Below, piece by piece: positions 42,963 to 53,252 of a stretch of 64,000 nt of DNA. A program made the position numbers and the translations under genes. The stretch comes from Hawksworthiomyces lignivorus (taxonomy: Eukaryota; Ascomycota; Sordariomycetes; Ophiostomatales; Ophiostomataceae), in assembly GCA_002917075.1 (NCBI GenBank), contig NTMA01000115.1, positions 62,001 through 126,000 on the forward strand, given 5' to 3'. Numbering within the stretch: position 1 is the first letter of the stretch; each line of letters opens with the position of its first letter. The notes beneath the pieces are model-generated. The model had not been told where the DNA came from. It saw only the letters and a program-made list of their open reading frames with translations, and did no database searches.

Positions 42963-44098
42963 AGTCCCTCACACGCAAAAAAATAAACCGGAGAAGAAGC
43001 ACGCAGTGCAGTCGTCACGAATGCAGCCGGATCACACGAGATGGCAGGGCGTATAGAAGCAAGGAGCCGCCACATGACTGCCCATCCCATTCACATACGC
43101 AACTCTTATACCTTTTCTTATTTTCTGTTCTGTGGGCCATTTACGAGGTTTATGGAAAGGGCAGGGAAAAGTAGGGTTCATGGCAAAAACGGGTTTTAAA
43201 GAAGGAGAGGAAAGGTGTACAGCTACAAAAGTGCGAAATCGGGGTCCTCTTTGCTTAGACTTCAAAAAAGAGATTCAGCGTTAGTCATACACTGCGTATT
43301 ATATATGAATATACCAGATGCCTGGTTAGGTACGTAAGTCTTCCGCCTCGAAGCGTATCATAGCGAAATCCGACAAACTTGGAGCATGTTTGCTACGCTA
43401 TAACCGGGCCCCTCACTACTCTATCTTAGCCCTTGCATCGCTCATAATCACAATGGCACCATATCTTGCACTTTCGCAGCATGATCTGACTCAGAGCATG
43501 AGCCCCCCGGAGCATTCTTAGCTTCCCCATGCCCTGTATCATGCCAATTGCCTCCTGCAAAGCCAAACTGTGCTATGGCAACTCTTTACAATATGCTGCA
43601 GGCCATCTACATAGCTCTCCTCAAGTACAGATACCTTTTTTGCTCGTACAGCATTTTGCAGAAGTTATGTCGGCTGAAATGATATGTGAGACGTGAAATT
43701 CAACGTAAACGTCGGTATGGGGAAGTGCCTGGAAGAGGCAAATCCCGACCAAATTGTCGTTTGACAATACACCTCCAGAGCCTGAGTTCTATTTTTCTTG
43801 AGAGGTAGCTTGCAAAAAAGGAAAAAGAAAAAAATGCAATGCAATGCCGTGCAGTCGGCCTCCTATGGTGCGGCTCTGCAGCAGGTGATTGTGCACAAAT
43901 ACGGTATAGGTCCAAAGCGGGGTTTTGCTCTTTTGGGAGATCTTTCAAAAACTTTGGTCTCCAGATCGAGAATGACATGAGAAATTCCTTTTCTCAGTCA
44001 CTGTCAAAAATCAGTTTTCGAGATCCACCGATGAACGTCATTTCATTATAGAGGACAGCTCCTTTCCTCTCTTTTCAAAGAGGGAGCCCGTTTTCCAC
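42963..44098. other. Intergenic between eIF2-alpha and IMP2
   Basis: 1.1 kb with no supported gene. The first ~300 bases are eIF2-alpha 3' flank, and the remainder is the IMP2 upstream region. Confidence 0.45.
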
Positions 44099-44814
44099 AT
44101 GGCGCTTGGCTCGTTGTGGGCGCGCTTGCGTGCCGCAGGTGGTGCGTCCGGCACGGCAGCCTCTTCCTCGTCATCCGCCACTGTGCGGTCCATCTTTCTC
44201 CGGCAGTTCGGCCTCCGCATGCTGGGCCTCGCCACCTGGCTGCCTGTGGCAATCTGGTTCAACAGCACCGTCGCCGAGGTGACCCGCATCGAGGGCCCCT
44301 CCATGTACCCGTTCCTCAACAGCCGCTTCAACGAGACGCTCGAGCGCGACTGGGTCCTCAACACCAAGCTATACGCCCAGGAGGGCTTGCAGCGCGGAAT
44401 GATTGTGTTTTTGAGGTGAGACGGCGAGCTGCAGGTGCCTTTTTTTCTGGCCTCTCTTTTTTTGATTGGTAGACGGATGGCTGAATTTTCTTTGGCTGAC
44501 CTCTCCCCTTTCTCTCCAGGAGCCCTGTGCATCCTGAAGTCGTGTCTGTGAAACGCATCATCGGGTTGGAGGGCGACGTCGTACAGACCCGCCGCCCGTA
44601 CCCCACGGCATACGTGCGCGTTCCGGCTGGCCACATGTGGGTTGAGGGCGACGCTGGCGAGGGCCGCAGCCTGGACAGCAACACGTATGGGCCGGTGTCA
44701 ATTGGCCTTGTGACTGGCCGCTTGACGCACATCCTCCTGCCCTTCAACAAAGCGGGCCGCGTCCGCTGGTGGGAGCACCCTGTGGAGGACCGGACGACGC
44801 GGACATCATTATAG
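44099..44814 (+). CDS. IMP2: Mitochondrial inner membrane protease subunit 2
   Basis: Two exons, 44099-44415 and 44520-44814, joined over a 104-nt intron (GTGAGA...TCCAG), give 203 aa. The junction restores FLRSPVHPEVVSVKRIIG. The S26 signal-peptidase fold is visible: one N-terminal membrane segment (LRMLGLATWLPVAIWF), the catalytic Ser in IEGPSMYPFLN, and the catalytic Lys in SVKRIIGLEGD. GHMWVEGD and DSNTYGPVSIGLVTGR follow. The PFLN and NTYGP variants point to the Imp2 and not the Imp1 branch. With Imp1 it removes sorting signals of intermembrane-space proteins such as cytochrome c1. The Ala/Ser-rich N-terminal 30 residues could be part of the import signal. Confidence 0.94.
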
Positions 44815-46030
44815 CAACCTAGGGAGCTGCATAGTTGCGAAATTATTACAAACGGAAAGCGAATTCCACTGTCGCCAATTATTTATTGATTCTTGTTATT
44901 CATGGTTATGCTTTGGCGGGTGATTGACAGGTTGCCAAGGCTTCGTTTTGATACACTGTTCGACAAGACGACTGTACGATAAATTGATCTAATTTCATCT
45001 AAAGGCTTGCATTTCAATGCTTGTAAGATAAAACTTCATAGAGAGACCCCGATTAGAAATAAAGAAAGACTACAAAAGAGCAAAGAACGAAAGTGTCCAT
45101 AGCAATTTCATTTCTTCTATGGCTGCTAAGCTAGTCTTCGCGGCATGTCATGGCGCCACTCTACAGCTGGTGCCGCTTAGCTTTTTCAGAGCTCTTACAA
45201 GAACCTCAAAATTTTGGTCAACACGTCGACGCAAAGGCTGAATGAATTAACTTTTGCTGAAGCTTTCGCTCTATCACCGTGTAGCGACGGCCATGTAGTG
45301 CAAACGCTGTAGTAGTCTCTAGGCTGTAGCGAGAATAAGAGCCACATCAATGCAGTCGGTAGATATACAAATGAAGCCTGAACGGTGCCATATACTAATT
45401 AAAAACAAATATTCCCCTAAGAGAAGGAACATCTGGTGCTATCAACTAATGCAAGGACAATGGCCTGAAAATCTGGCTAGAGACAGCTACTGTCAAGTCA
45501 AGATCTGTCGTTGTGTATTTAGGATGAACGGACTTGAGGTCCAGCCGACACTGCCATTAAATGGTAAATACAGAAAGGACCCAAGCGCCAACATCTGAGA
45601 ACTACTCTCCTTACACTCTAGAATCCACTTTGGACGCTATATCTGCTTCGTCCATCGCTATTAAGAGGAAGCAAATTGAATAGATCATCCCGGTAGACCT
45701 GTCGGCATGGTTATTATATTTACCCGGTACAAACAGCAGCGCACGGGAGCTGTGCCTCAATCTAATTGATGTCATTATTTCTGTTGATCATACTGAACTG
45801 AACACTGCGTCTTTAATTTTGATCCCTCTCCAGTTTTTTCTATATCTCTAGGCCTCAGGATTGTCCCGCAATAGGTAAGCACAGAACACAGCTGATAAGA
45901 TATACTACTGGCTGTAATACGACAAATGGTTCGCATACCTTAATATATATGTGAGGCGTTTTGCTATTAGATTTTGGCCTTGCTTAATTTTCTGCTTCTG
46001 CTACTTACAACTGGAAGCTGTACATCTTAC
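44815..46030. other. AT-rich spacer before the orphan membrane protein
   Basis: 1.2 kb marking the change from GC-rich core genes to AT-richer accessory DNA. An 82-codon frame at 45350-45598 shows no recognisable features and is not called. Confidence 0.45.
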
Positions 46031-48257
46031 ATGTCGATTGCTGACATCCTGTCTGAGGCTCTGTTAAGATCAGACAAAACTATGACTACTGATTCAGTGA
46101 CTGCCTACGGTGTCCATCTAGGGGCCTGGATTGATTGGTCAAGGGGGGGCCGGGTACTCGGAGCTACTTACACGCTTACTCGCCAAGATGGTAACTTGTT
46201 GATCGCCTTCGTTGCCTTCTTTGTGGCCCTTGTCGGCACCCGCTTCTGGAGGCTTGGTTGTCTCGTCCTACACTACGTCTACTCGAAGGAGAGCCCTAGC
46301 GATGGTGTTCATCATCAGCGACAGGCCTTTTTGCGCAATGCACCAAATCCTGAGAGCGCATTTTGGACACTTGCAAATATTGGTTTCTCTTGGAGAGCTA
46401 AAGCGGAACGAGTCTGGACTCGTTTACTTCTGCCATTTGGAGTAGCTACAGCTTGTTTCGTTGGCTTTACTCTTGCAAGCGGTTTCTCGTCACGCATTGC
46501 TACTATCATTAGTAGCGAAGTGTTGATGTCAGGTGTAAACTGCTCGCTTCTGTTAGATACTAATAACATGAGCGCTTATGGTGATACAATAGGCTCAATG
46601 CTTGCTCAGAATATGATAGCAGCAGAAACCTACTCTCGTCAGTGCTATTCGTCTACTCCTGCCCTTGGCGTAAACTGCGGCACGTACGTCAAGAAACAAC
46701 TAGCTCCGGCAGTATTAGACACCAACGCAAGTTGTCCCTTCGACGCCAAAATTTGCAGAAGCACGACCGGAAACCTATTTATAGACACTGGCCTTTTAGA
46801 CAGTAACGACGACTTTGGTCGTAACTCTTCACCTAAACAAAGGCTTTTTTACCGAAAAACAGTTCATTGTGCGCCTTTGGCCACAAAGAGCTACCGATCT
46901 CGTACATACAATGAGGCTACAAATCAGTCTTACACTACATATTATTACGGTCCTTTACAAAATATTAATGGAAGTACGACTATGAATTATACAACACAGT
47001 TCACTAACGACATATATCCTGACATTGAAGAGTTAACACACAATGGTGTTGACACAGTACATGACTTCAGTATTCGCTATCATTTTGCCAACTATTATAA
47101 CAAAAGCCGCAACACAGAGTATTCTAGTTTCTTCCCTATTCCGGAACTTAAACCAGAAAACAGCACAGTTTCTATTTATTTTTTAACGTCGGGTCGTATT
47201 TTATTTACAAGTCCACCCAACGACGCGTGGTACGGCGAAACAACGAATACTATAGAAGTTCACAAACTCAAGTTTAGTACTACCTGGGGTAATGCAACAT
47301 TTTTTCGACAAGATAATCCAGGATCGCCACTGGGTTGCCGGGAGCAAGAACAATACTGTTACACTGGTATAGCAGGACAAAAATGCACCCAACTCCAAAG
47401 CCGCGAGGACTCGAACTGGCAGTTAACGCATCTTTTGGTCGAAGAAGAAGATAAAGAATGGCTGCTTGGTCGGTTTGTAATGTCTATCGCCCGCGTCAAA
47501 CAACTATTTGACCCCATGCAGTTGCTTGGTACGCGTGTCCTTATGGCGAGAAACAAACTCAGTGGACCGATTCTCGGTCCTTTACCTGATAACCAGTGGC
47601 AACTAGAAGTACAACATTGGCATGCGACAACTATGGCTTATTTACAACACTTATTTATACAAATACCAATCGGATTTGAGGATAAAAAATATTCTGGACA
47701 AGTCCAATATCCAAGAACTCAGGCACAGAAGACAGAATGTGCAAATCAGGTACAAACGCATCTCATATTTGTTTGAATATATATCAAAATATAAACCGAG
47801 GCTAATGACGCATATATACAGAAAATTGTAGCTGAAGGTTTTGTCTCCATTAACGCTTTTGGCTTAGCCTGCATTTTCTTCTTTGGCGGGCTTATTATCG
47901 CAATCTCATATGTATCTGGCTCAGCGATGTTGTGGTGCCTCACTAGTACGAGACACTATCAGTACGCGAAGCTCGAATGGAACCATTCACGATGCCTTTC
48001 AGCTACAGAGATTGGCCCACGAAGGCGCAGGAATGGATACGTGGTCGCGCGGGGCGGAGGCGATACCAGTGACCCGGCCAGGATATCTCTTAGCAGTCAT
48101 AGACGTCGCTAATCCCAAGCATCCCAAATTATGCGCAAACGAACAACTAGTTGATAACGAGCGAGTAGATCGGCAGAGCGAAGAAGATTTCGATGCCGAA
48201 GAGCACGACACTGAGGAGCATGACCCGTCGATCCAGGACCCCGAGGAGAAACCATAG
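46031..48257 (+). CDS. Uncharacterised fungal membrane protein with large ectodomain; frameshift near C-terminus
   Basis: Exon 1 is 46031-47749 and exon 2 starts at 47822 after a 72-nt intron (GTACAA...TACAG). The frame is open further upstream only with a TTG, so ATG 46031 is used. The architecture resembles a widespread but uncharacterised fungal family: GVHLGAWIDWSRGGRVLGAT, TM at about residues 50-75, TM at about 130-155, a long extracellular part with many Cys and N-x-S/T sites, and a last TM (SINAFGLACIFFFGGLIIAI). After LEWN at about 47,980 the frame yields a basic nonsense tail ending at 48112. One base over, the frame gives FQLQRLAHEGAG and DTWSRGAEAIPVTRPG, ending at 48257. So a 1-nt indel at about 47,977-47,985 is likely. 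No function can be assigned. Confidence 0.72.
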
Positions 48258-49127
48258 ACTGACTGGGGGTAAAGGACTACAGTAGTCGGAACACAAAGTA
48301 AGAACAAATGAACGAGAAAGCAAAAAGCACAAAACGACAATAAGCCACGGGCCAGAGCGATAGGCCTCCGCTTGGTGCAAGCCGCCTCGCTCTTGACGTT
48401 GGCGCAGACACTAGCAAACCAAGCCGTTCCGATATGCAGACGACAACGAAATGAACGCGGCTCCGCGGCGTAGTGAGTTGTAGCTAAGTGGCACCCCTTA
48501 GCAACCAAGAGGGTTGTTGACAGCCCCTAAATGTGAATAGGAGATTCTTAGCGGAATCGATCTGCTAGTCTCAACCGCCTTCCAGCTAATAAATAGGTGG
48601 TTATAGGCTTCGTAGTCTTTCGAGAAGATAGACTTAGGTAGACATAAATGTACAGAAAATTGTCACTATATCATACCTGATGGAACGAAAGGTTGCCATT
48701 TGGAACCACCACGGAAGAAACTGGTTGTGAGCTTGAAGAATTAGCTAGTAGGCATCTAGAGACGCTATTCACCGGCCCGGCCACAGAGCCGCCACACATT
48801 GCTTGTCTTGTTGTAACGAAGCTAATAATTGTCTGCGGTAAACAATATACAAATCTCAAATCGCCTATCCAGAGCTATCACTAATATGAATTTATTTTCT
48901 TAGTCGCGACTCTTACTATTCGCTTTTATACGAGCTACGTAAGGTGTTTTTGTTTTATTATTCGCTAATCGTTTCACTTTTATCAACAATGATAGTCGTG
49001 CTTGTTTGGATTACTGGCGATGTATAAAAATGGAAACTAAAGAAAATGAATACCTATTAGATTGGATTGAGGTTGGCTACAAATAGCAAGTAATATTAGT
49101 AACAGGTAGGGAAGTATGCATATTCTT
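48258..49127. other. Intergenic between convergent genes
   Basis: 870 bp with no supported gene, AT-rich toward the right end. Confidence 0.45.
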
Positions 49128-50657
49128 TTAAACTGTTTTAACGAGCAACTGTATCTCTTTTTCAAGTTTGGCTTCGGCTACCATCAAAAAGGATCTCTTT
49201 TCAGCCAGCCAATTTTCTGATGTCTCTAGTTCCTCTTTACTAACCGCGAATAATTTTTCCACCTGACTTGGCCCAATACTCCCTTGGCTGATAGAGCTCT
49301 TGATAAATGTATCGTAGTTAAGAGCAGCCGTTAGTTCGTCTTCAGTCATCGGAACAGAAGAAAGCCCCATTTCGGTAGCTGCCTTGAGAAACATGTCGAT
49401 TGTTACATCTTGCTTCTTTACCCCGGCTTTGATACAGTTTTTCACCATTCGACCCACTATCCCGTGTGCTCGGCGATAGTCTAAGCCATACTTAGTCACA
49501 AGGATATTTCCTAATCGATTGGTTGTCACCCAAGCTCCAGCCAGCAGTTCGCGACAACGTGATTCGTGGACAACCAAACCAGCGACCACTTCAGTTGACA
49601 ACTGAAGCAGCCGTACTATTGTAGAACCAGCATCTGACAGGCACGCAACTTGTCTACCCTGCTGGTCACCGGTGCCCTCATTGCGAAACGCCGCCAGCGC
49701 CGCGATTACCCAACCCTGGGCTTCGGCTGATTTCCCTTTGATAACTTCAAGGGCTACAGGGTTCTTCTTCTGAGGGAATACACTGCTTGTGCTGCAATGG
49801 GAGTCATCCAGCTCGACAATCCCAAATTCGGCAGTGCTGTAAATGTGCAAATCCGTGCAAAGGTCGTTGAGAATAGTTGCAACGAGAGCGAAACCAAAAG
49901 CAAGCTCAGCTTGGTAGTATGTGTCTCTGGCTTGGCGGGTATTATCAAGAACGACCTTGAAACCAAGAAGCTTCGCCGTTGTCTCACGATTAATTTGGAG
50001 ATCTGTCCCTGAAAGGCCAACTGCACCGAGGGGACATCGATCAATTCGCTCGTAAGCCTCTGTTATCTGGCGAAAGGTATCGGAAAGACGGCCGGCGAAC
50101 GCTAGTAGGTAATGGCCAAATGTAGCAGGCTGAGCTTGTTGCATGTGGGTATAACTAATGATAGGCGTCTCTAGATATTCGTCTGATTTCTTAATGAGCA
50201 CACTCTGAAAGACGGTAAGCTCATGAAGGACACGAAGGACGCCTTCTCGATCTGTCATACGCCGCACTGTTGCAGAATGATCAATGCGGCTTCGGGCAAT
50301 TGGCAGTCGGCCAGCGGCCTCAGGTCCAAGACGATCACCAATAAAGCTCTCCATCTGGAGCGCCATGCTGCCGTAGCCTGGCTTTGCAACGAAGTGACTG
50401 TTACAAGCTGGGTCTTTGCGAAGATAATCAAGTTCTCGAAGTACTGCACCAGCTTGGCCGTCAGATATGAGGCCAACTTGAGCTAGCATCACAAGATGGG
50501 CACAGTCAACACGTAGAATTGTAGACAAGCTCTTTATCTCTTTTTCGACAGTGGCTTTCTCATACATATCCTGCAGGAGGCTGCTCATTGGTTTCGCTAG
50601 CCGAGCCTTCGTAAATGGCTCTCCTTCGACATGTCCATTGCGAATATTAATAACCAT
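49128..50657 (-). CDS. Argininosuccinate lyase-like C-N lyase (fumarase/aspartase superfamily)
   Basis: Single exon, 509 aa from ATG 50657; the frame is open 15 nt further only from a GTG. The superfamily signature appears as SSVFPQKKNP (about residue 294; the usual form is GSSxMPxKxNP). It keeps the Ser pair of the mobile catalytic loop but has Phe for Met. The argininosuccinate-lyase motif RSRND is here RSRIDHSAT (about residue 121), so a substrate-contact Asn is replaced by Ile. THMQQAQPATFGHYLLAF is the conserved TH(L/M)QxAQP region. Family knowledge: members release fumarate from N-(1,2-dicarboxyethyl) compounds; bacterial relatives include EDDS and iminodisuccinate lyases. The changed motif and the MmgE/PrpD neighbour make a catabolic lyase more likely than the arginine-pathway ARG4 enzyme. 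That is an inference. Confidence 0.88.
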   Translation of the reverse strand: MVINIRNGHVEGEPFTKARLAKPMSSLLQDMYEKATVEKEIKSLSTILRVDCAHLVMLAQVGLISDGQAGAVLRELDYLRKDPACNSHFVAKPGYGSMALQMESFIGDRLGPEAAGRLPIARSRIDHSATVRRMTDREGVLRVLHELTVFQSVLIKKSDEYLETPIISYTHMQQAQPATFGHYLLAFAGRLSDTFRQITEAYERIDRCPLGAVGLSGTDLQINRETTAKLLGFKVVLDNTRQARDTYYQAELAFGFALVATILNDLCTDLHIYSTAEFGIVELDDSHCSTSSVFPQKKNPVALEVIKGKSAEAQGWVIAALAAFRNEGTGDQQGRQVACLSDAGSTIVRLLQLSTEVVAGLVVHESRCRELLAGAWVTTNRLGNILVTKYGLDYRRAHGIVGRMVKNCIKAGVKKQDVTIDMFLKAATEMGLSSVPMTEDELTAALNYDTFIKSSISQGSIGPSQVEKLFAVSKEELETSENWLAEKRSFLMVAEAKLEKEIQLLVKTV

Positions 50658-51280
50658 TTTGCCATTTATCACTTATTGATTGATATAATTTGCATATGTC
50701 GCTTAGTCTATTCTAAGAGACAGATATGAGTGGGAAAACATCAGAGTAACCAGCTATTAATATTTAAAATTTTAAAAAAGATACTATCTAGAAAAAAATG
50801 GTCCCTGAATTGTCTCAGACGTTTACTGGCCTCTGGTAGGAACGGCAGCCGCCAGTTGAGAAGCGTTTCGGTTATCGATTGCGGTGCCAGGCTGCGTGAC
50901 ATGTCCGGACAGGAGTTGCAGGCGGACTACGGCCGTCTCTAACTTACATAACAAGTCCAGGGCGAAGCATTTTGTATGCAGGTAAGATATTTCATTGTTA
51001 TAATTCGTTAGCTTCTTTTGCATATACTTAATTCTATCAGACCCAATTTTTGCGGACAATGTCCGCCGCTCCTAATAATTTAGCTTTGCCTAGCGGTATT
51101 ACAGCTATACTAGCGGCGGACAGGGGCCGCTCACATTTTAAATCAAACGATTCAATATTATTCGGCATTTTCATTCCAACAAACAGGAGGGAGCAAAGTA
51201 AACTAAAGCATAGAAACCTTTATTTTTATCTAAGTGGTCAATGTTCATATTCTTTGATGGGGCAAAAAGTGTTCATTCTA
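50658..51280. other. Intergenic: promoter of the lyase gene
   Basis: 623 bp between two genes on the same (reverse) strand, with no gene seen. The length argues that the lyase has its own promoter. Confidence 0.45.
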
Positions 51281-52702
51281 TCAAGAAACAATCGCGCTCG
51301 GACACCGAAGGAGCTTCATAAGAGACGAGACCTCTTTAATACTCCTCAGGTCTCTGAGAGCACCTAACACTTGCTTCGCTTGCCCAGTCGTCAATATGCG
51401 CCGGGTACAATCGCGAAATTTCATGTCCTCCTCGCTGACGCCCAGAGGCTCCGTTGATTCACCCTTCCGATTGTACCTTGTATCTTCAAATATCTCACCC
51501 GTTTTTAGCATGATCTTTGTGTGGCAAGGATATTCGAGGTAGGTTTTTGTGCTTTTTTCGCTTCCAGGGATTGTTACCATTTCTATTTTTTTCATAAGCG
51601 CTTGAACTTCTGGTCTTCGAAGTGCCCTATCGTCTTCAAAGTCACGGAGACTGATGCTGCCATAAAGAATGGCCACAGCACATGCGTATGGCATACTGAA
51701 CTTTGCCTCCATCGTTGTATTTGGGTCGTTGTACCGAAGATTAGCCGTGTTAAGGTATGGAATTGTAGTAACAACATTTTGTATTGTATCAGCGCGTATG
51801 GCTGGCTCGTGCTTTTGGCGAAGAGCCAGAACAGCATCTACTGTGCGATGCGTGCTTCCGCAAGTTGGATATGGCTTGAATGTAAGGCCCGGATCAACAA
51901 TAGCAAGAGAACCGGAGGTATTAGGGACGGTGTATTCTTCTCCCAGGCTGTCGGGATCCCCATTCGCATAGAGCTTTGACCAACCCCAACATCCAGACAG
52001 GATCTCTGAATTCCCACGGACATTGAGGGCTGTTAGATATGCAGCAGTGACGCCATCTCGAGCTGCAAAGCCTGCGTGGAGACACTTGACGTCAGAACCG
52101 AGCTGCTGCCGGGTGCCACTTGACATGCTGACGGCCAAGCTGATAGCTGACGCACATCCAGCTGTATCGAGACCCAGCAGTCGCGCGCAGGCTGCCGCTG
52201 AAGCAATAACACCGATCGTCGCCGTTCCGTGCCATCCAAGATCTTGGTGCCTTGGTGCTGCTCTACCAACAGAGGCACTGATCTCAATGCCAACAACGTA
52301 AGAATCCAAGAGGTCTTCGCCAGACTTGTTCTTCTCCTCGGCAACTGCTAAGATAGCCGGAACAATCGTGCAAGACGGATGCCCAGTCAGTGGACGGAAT
52401 GAGTCGTCATAATCAAGAATATGAGCAGCAGCGCCGTTGGCAAAGGCGGCAGCAGCCGCTGGTACAGTTTCTGTACTCGAGTGGCCAACAAGAGTACAGG
52501 CACCGACACCAGCTTGAGACTGTGCAAACTGTGCAGCTGCCTGTGGAACAGGCTCTGCTGCACCGCCAAGCATACAAGTTAACAAATCCTTAATCCCTCT
52601 TTGTGCCTCTGCATCTGCTGAGAGAGTCTTCTCGCGGGAGACCGTGGCTACCCAATGGGCAAGCCTCATTGTTGCAGACGGACGTATTTCGCTTGCCACC
52701 AT
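51281..52702 (-). CDS. MmgE/PrpD family protein
   Basis: Single exon of 473 aa. The frame extends 60 nt upstream only from a TTG, so ATG 52702 (MVASEIRPSATMRLAHWVAT) is preferred. Family features: HILDYDDSFRPLTGHPSC near residue 115, HGTATIGVIASAAACARLLG, and FKPYPTCGSTHRTVDAVLAL, which is the typical conserved C-terminal motif. MmgE/PrpD proteins include 2-methylcitrate dehydratase, cis-aconitate decarboxylase and iminodisuccinate epimerase. All act on small di- or tricarboxylates through proton abstraction next to a carboxylate. Pairing with an argininosuccinate-lyase-like enzyme resembles the known bacterial iminodisuccinate pair (epimerase plus C-N lyase). It shares a 550-bp divergent promoter with the 5-oxoprolinase-family gene. 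Confidence 0.92.
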   Translation of the reverse strand: MVASEIRPSATMRLAHWVATVSREKTLSADAEAQRGIKDLLTCMLGGAAEPVPQAAAQFAQSQAGVGACTLVGHSSTETVPAAAAAFANGAAAHILDYDDSFRPLTGHPSCTIVPAILAVAEEKNKSGEDLLDSYVVGIEISASVGRAAPRHQDLGWHGTATIGVIASAAACARLLGLDTAGCASAISLAVSMSSGTRQQLGSDVKCLHAGFAARDGVTAAYLTALNVRGNSEILSGCWGWSKLYANGDPDSLGEEYTVPNTSGSLAIVDPGLTFKPYPTCGSTHRTVDAVLALRQKHEPAIRADTIQNVVTTIPYLNTANLRYNDPNTTMEAKFSMPYACAVAILYGSISLRDFEDDRALRRPEVQALMKKIEMVTIPGSEKSTKTYLEYPCHTKIMLKTGEIFEDTRYNRKGESTEPLGVSEEDMKFRDCTRRILTTGQAKQVLGALRDLRSIKEVSSLMKLLRCPSAIVS

Positions 52703-53252
52703 CTTGGCCAAAGAATCTGACTCCAGAGCTGGATGACTGCATAAAGAGAATAGAGAGAACAAAGAAGTAATTCTGTGCTTCTAAGATATAAAAAGCAATG
52801 CCCAGCTTAGTTATGACACAGCATCATGTTCGCAGCATCTTAGTGATATCTTAGCTTCGCCCTAGCGAGTAAAGCTACGAAAGATAGAATCGAAATTAAA
52901 GGCTTTGTGATGAAGAATCTTTTTCGAGTGTTTTCTTCCAAAGGGCGGAGGGTGGCCGATGACCCACTAACAGGCATCACTAGTCAGAGATGTTCTAGAC
53001 GCACTGCTTATCGGAGACATCCAAAAATACCACGATGGTCTCCGAGGCGCATGCTTTCCGCTCTTGGCAGAAATAAAGAAATATTCGAAATACAACTTGT
53101 GCCGTAACTAGTCTTTATAACAGACCAGGAAAGGCCACTGACTGGACGGGTACGTGTGATGCGATATAGAATAAAATAAAAACTTACAAACAGCTTTGAA
53201 AGGTTAAGCGGAAGATCCGTTGCATCTAAGAAGCTAAGCTAACTGAAACAAA
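52703..53252. promoter_or_regulatory. Divergent promoter of MmgE/PrpD and 5-oxoprolinase-family genes
   Basis: Head-to-head arrangement over 550 bp suggests joint control of both genes. No convincing individual operator could be picked out by eye. Confidence 0.5.

Noticed and set aside
45350..45598. 82-codon frame in the spacer before the orphan membrane protein
   Set aside because: No recognisable motif and ordinary length for chance in AT-rich DNA.
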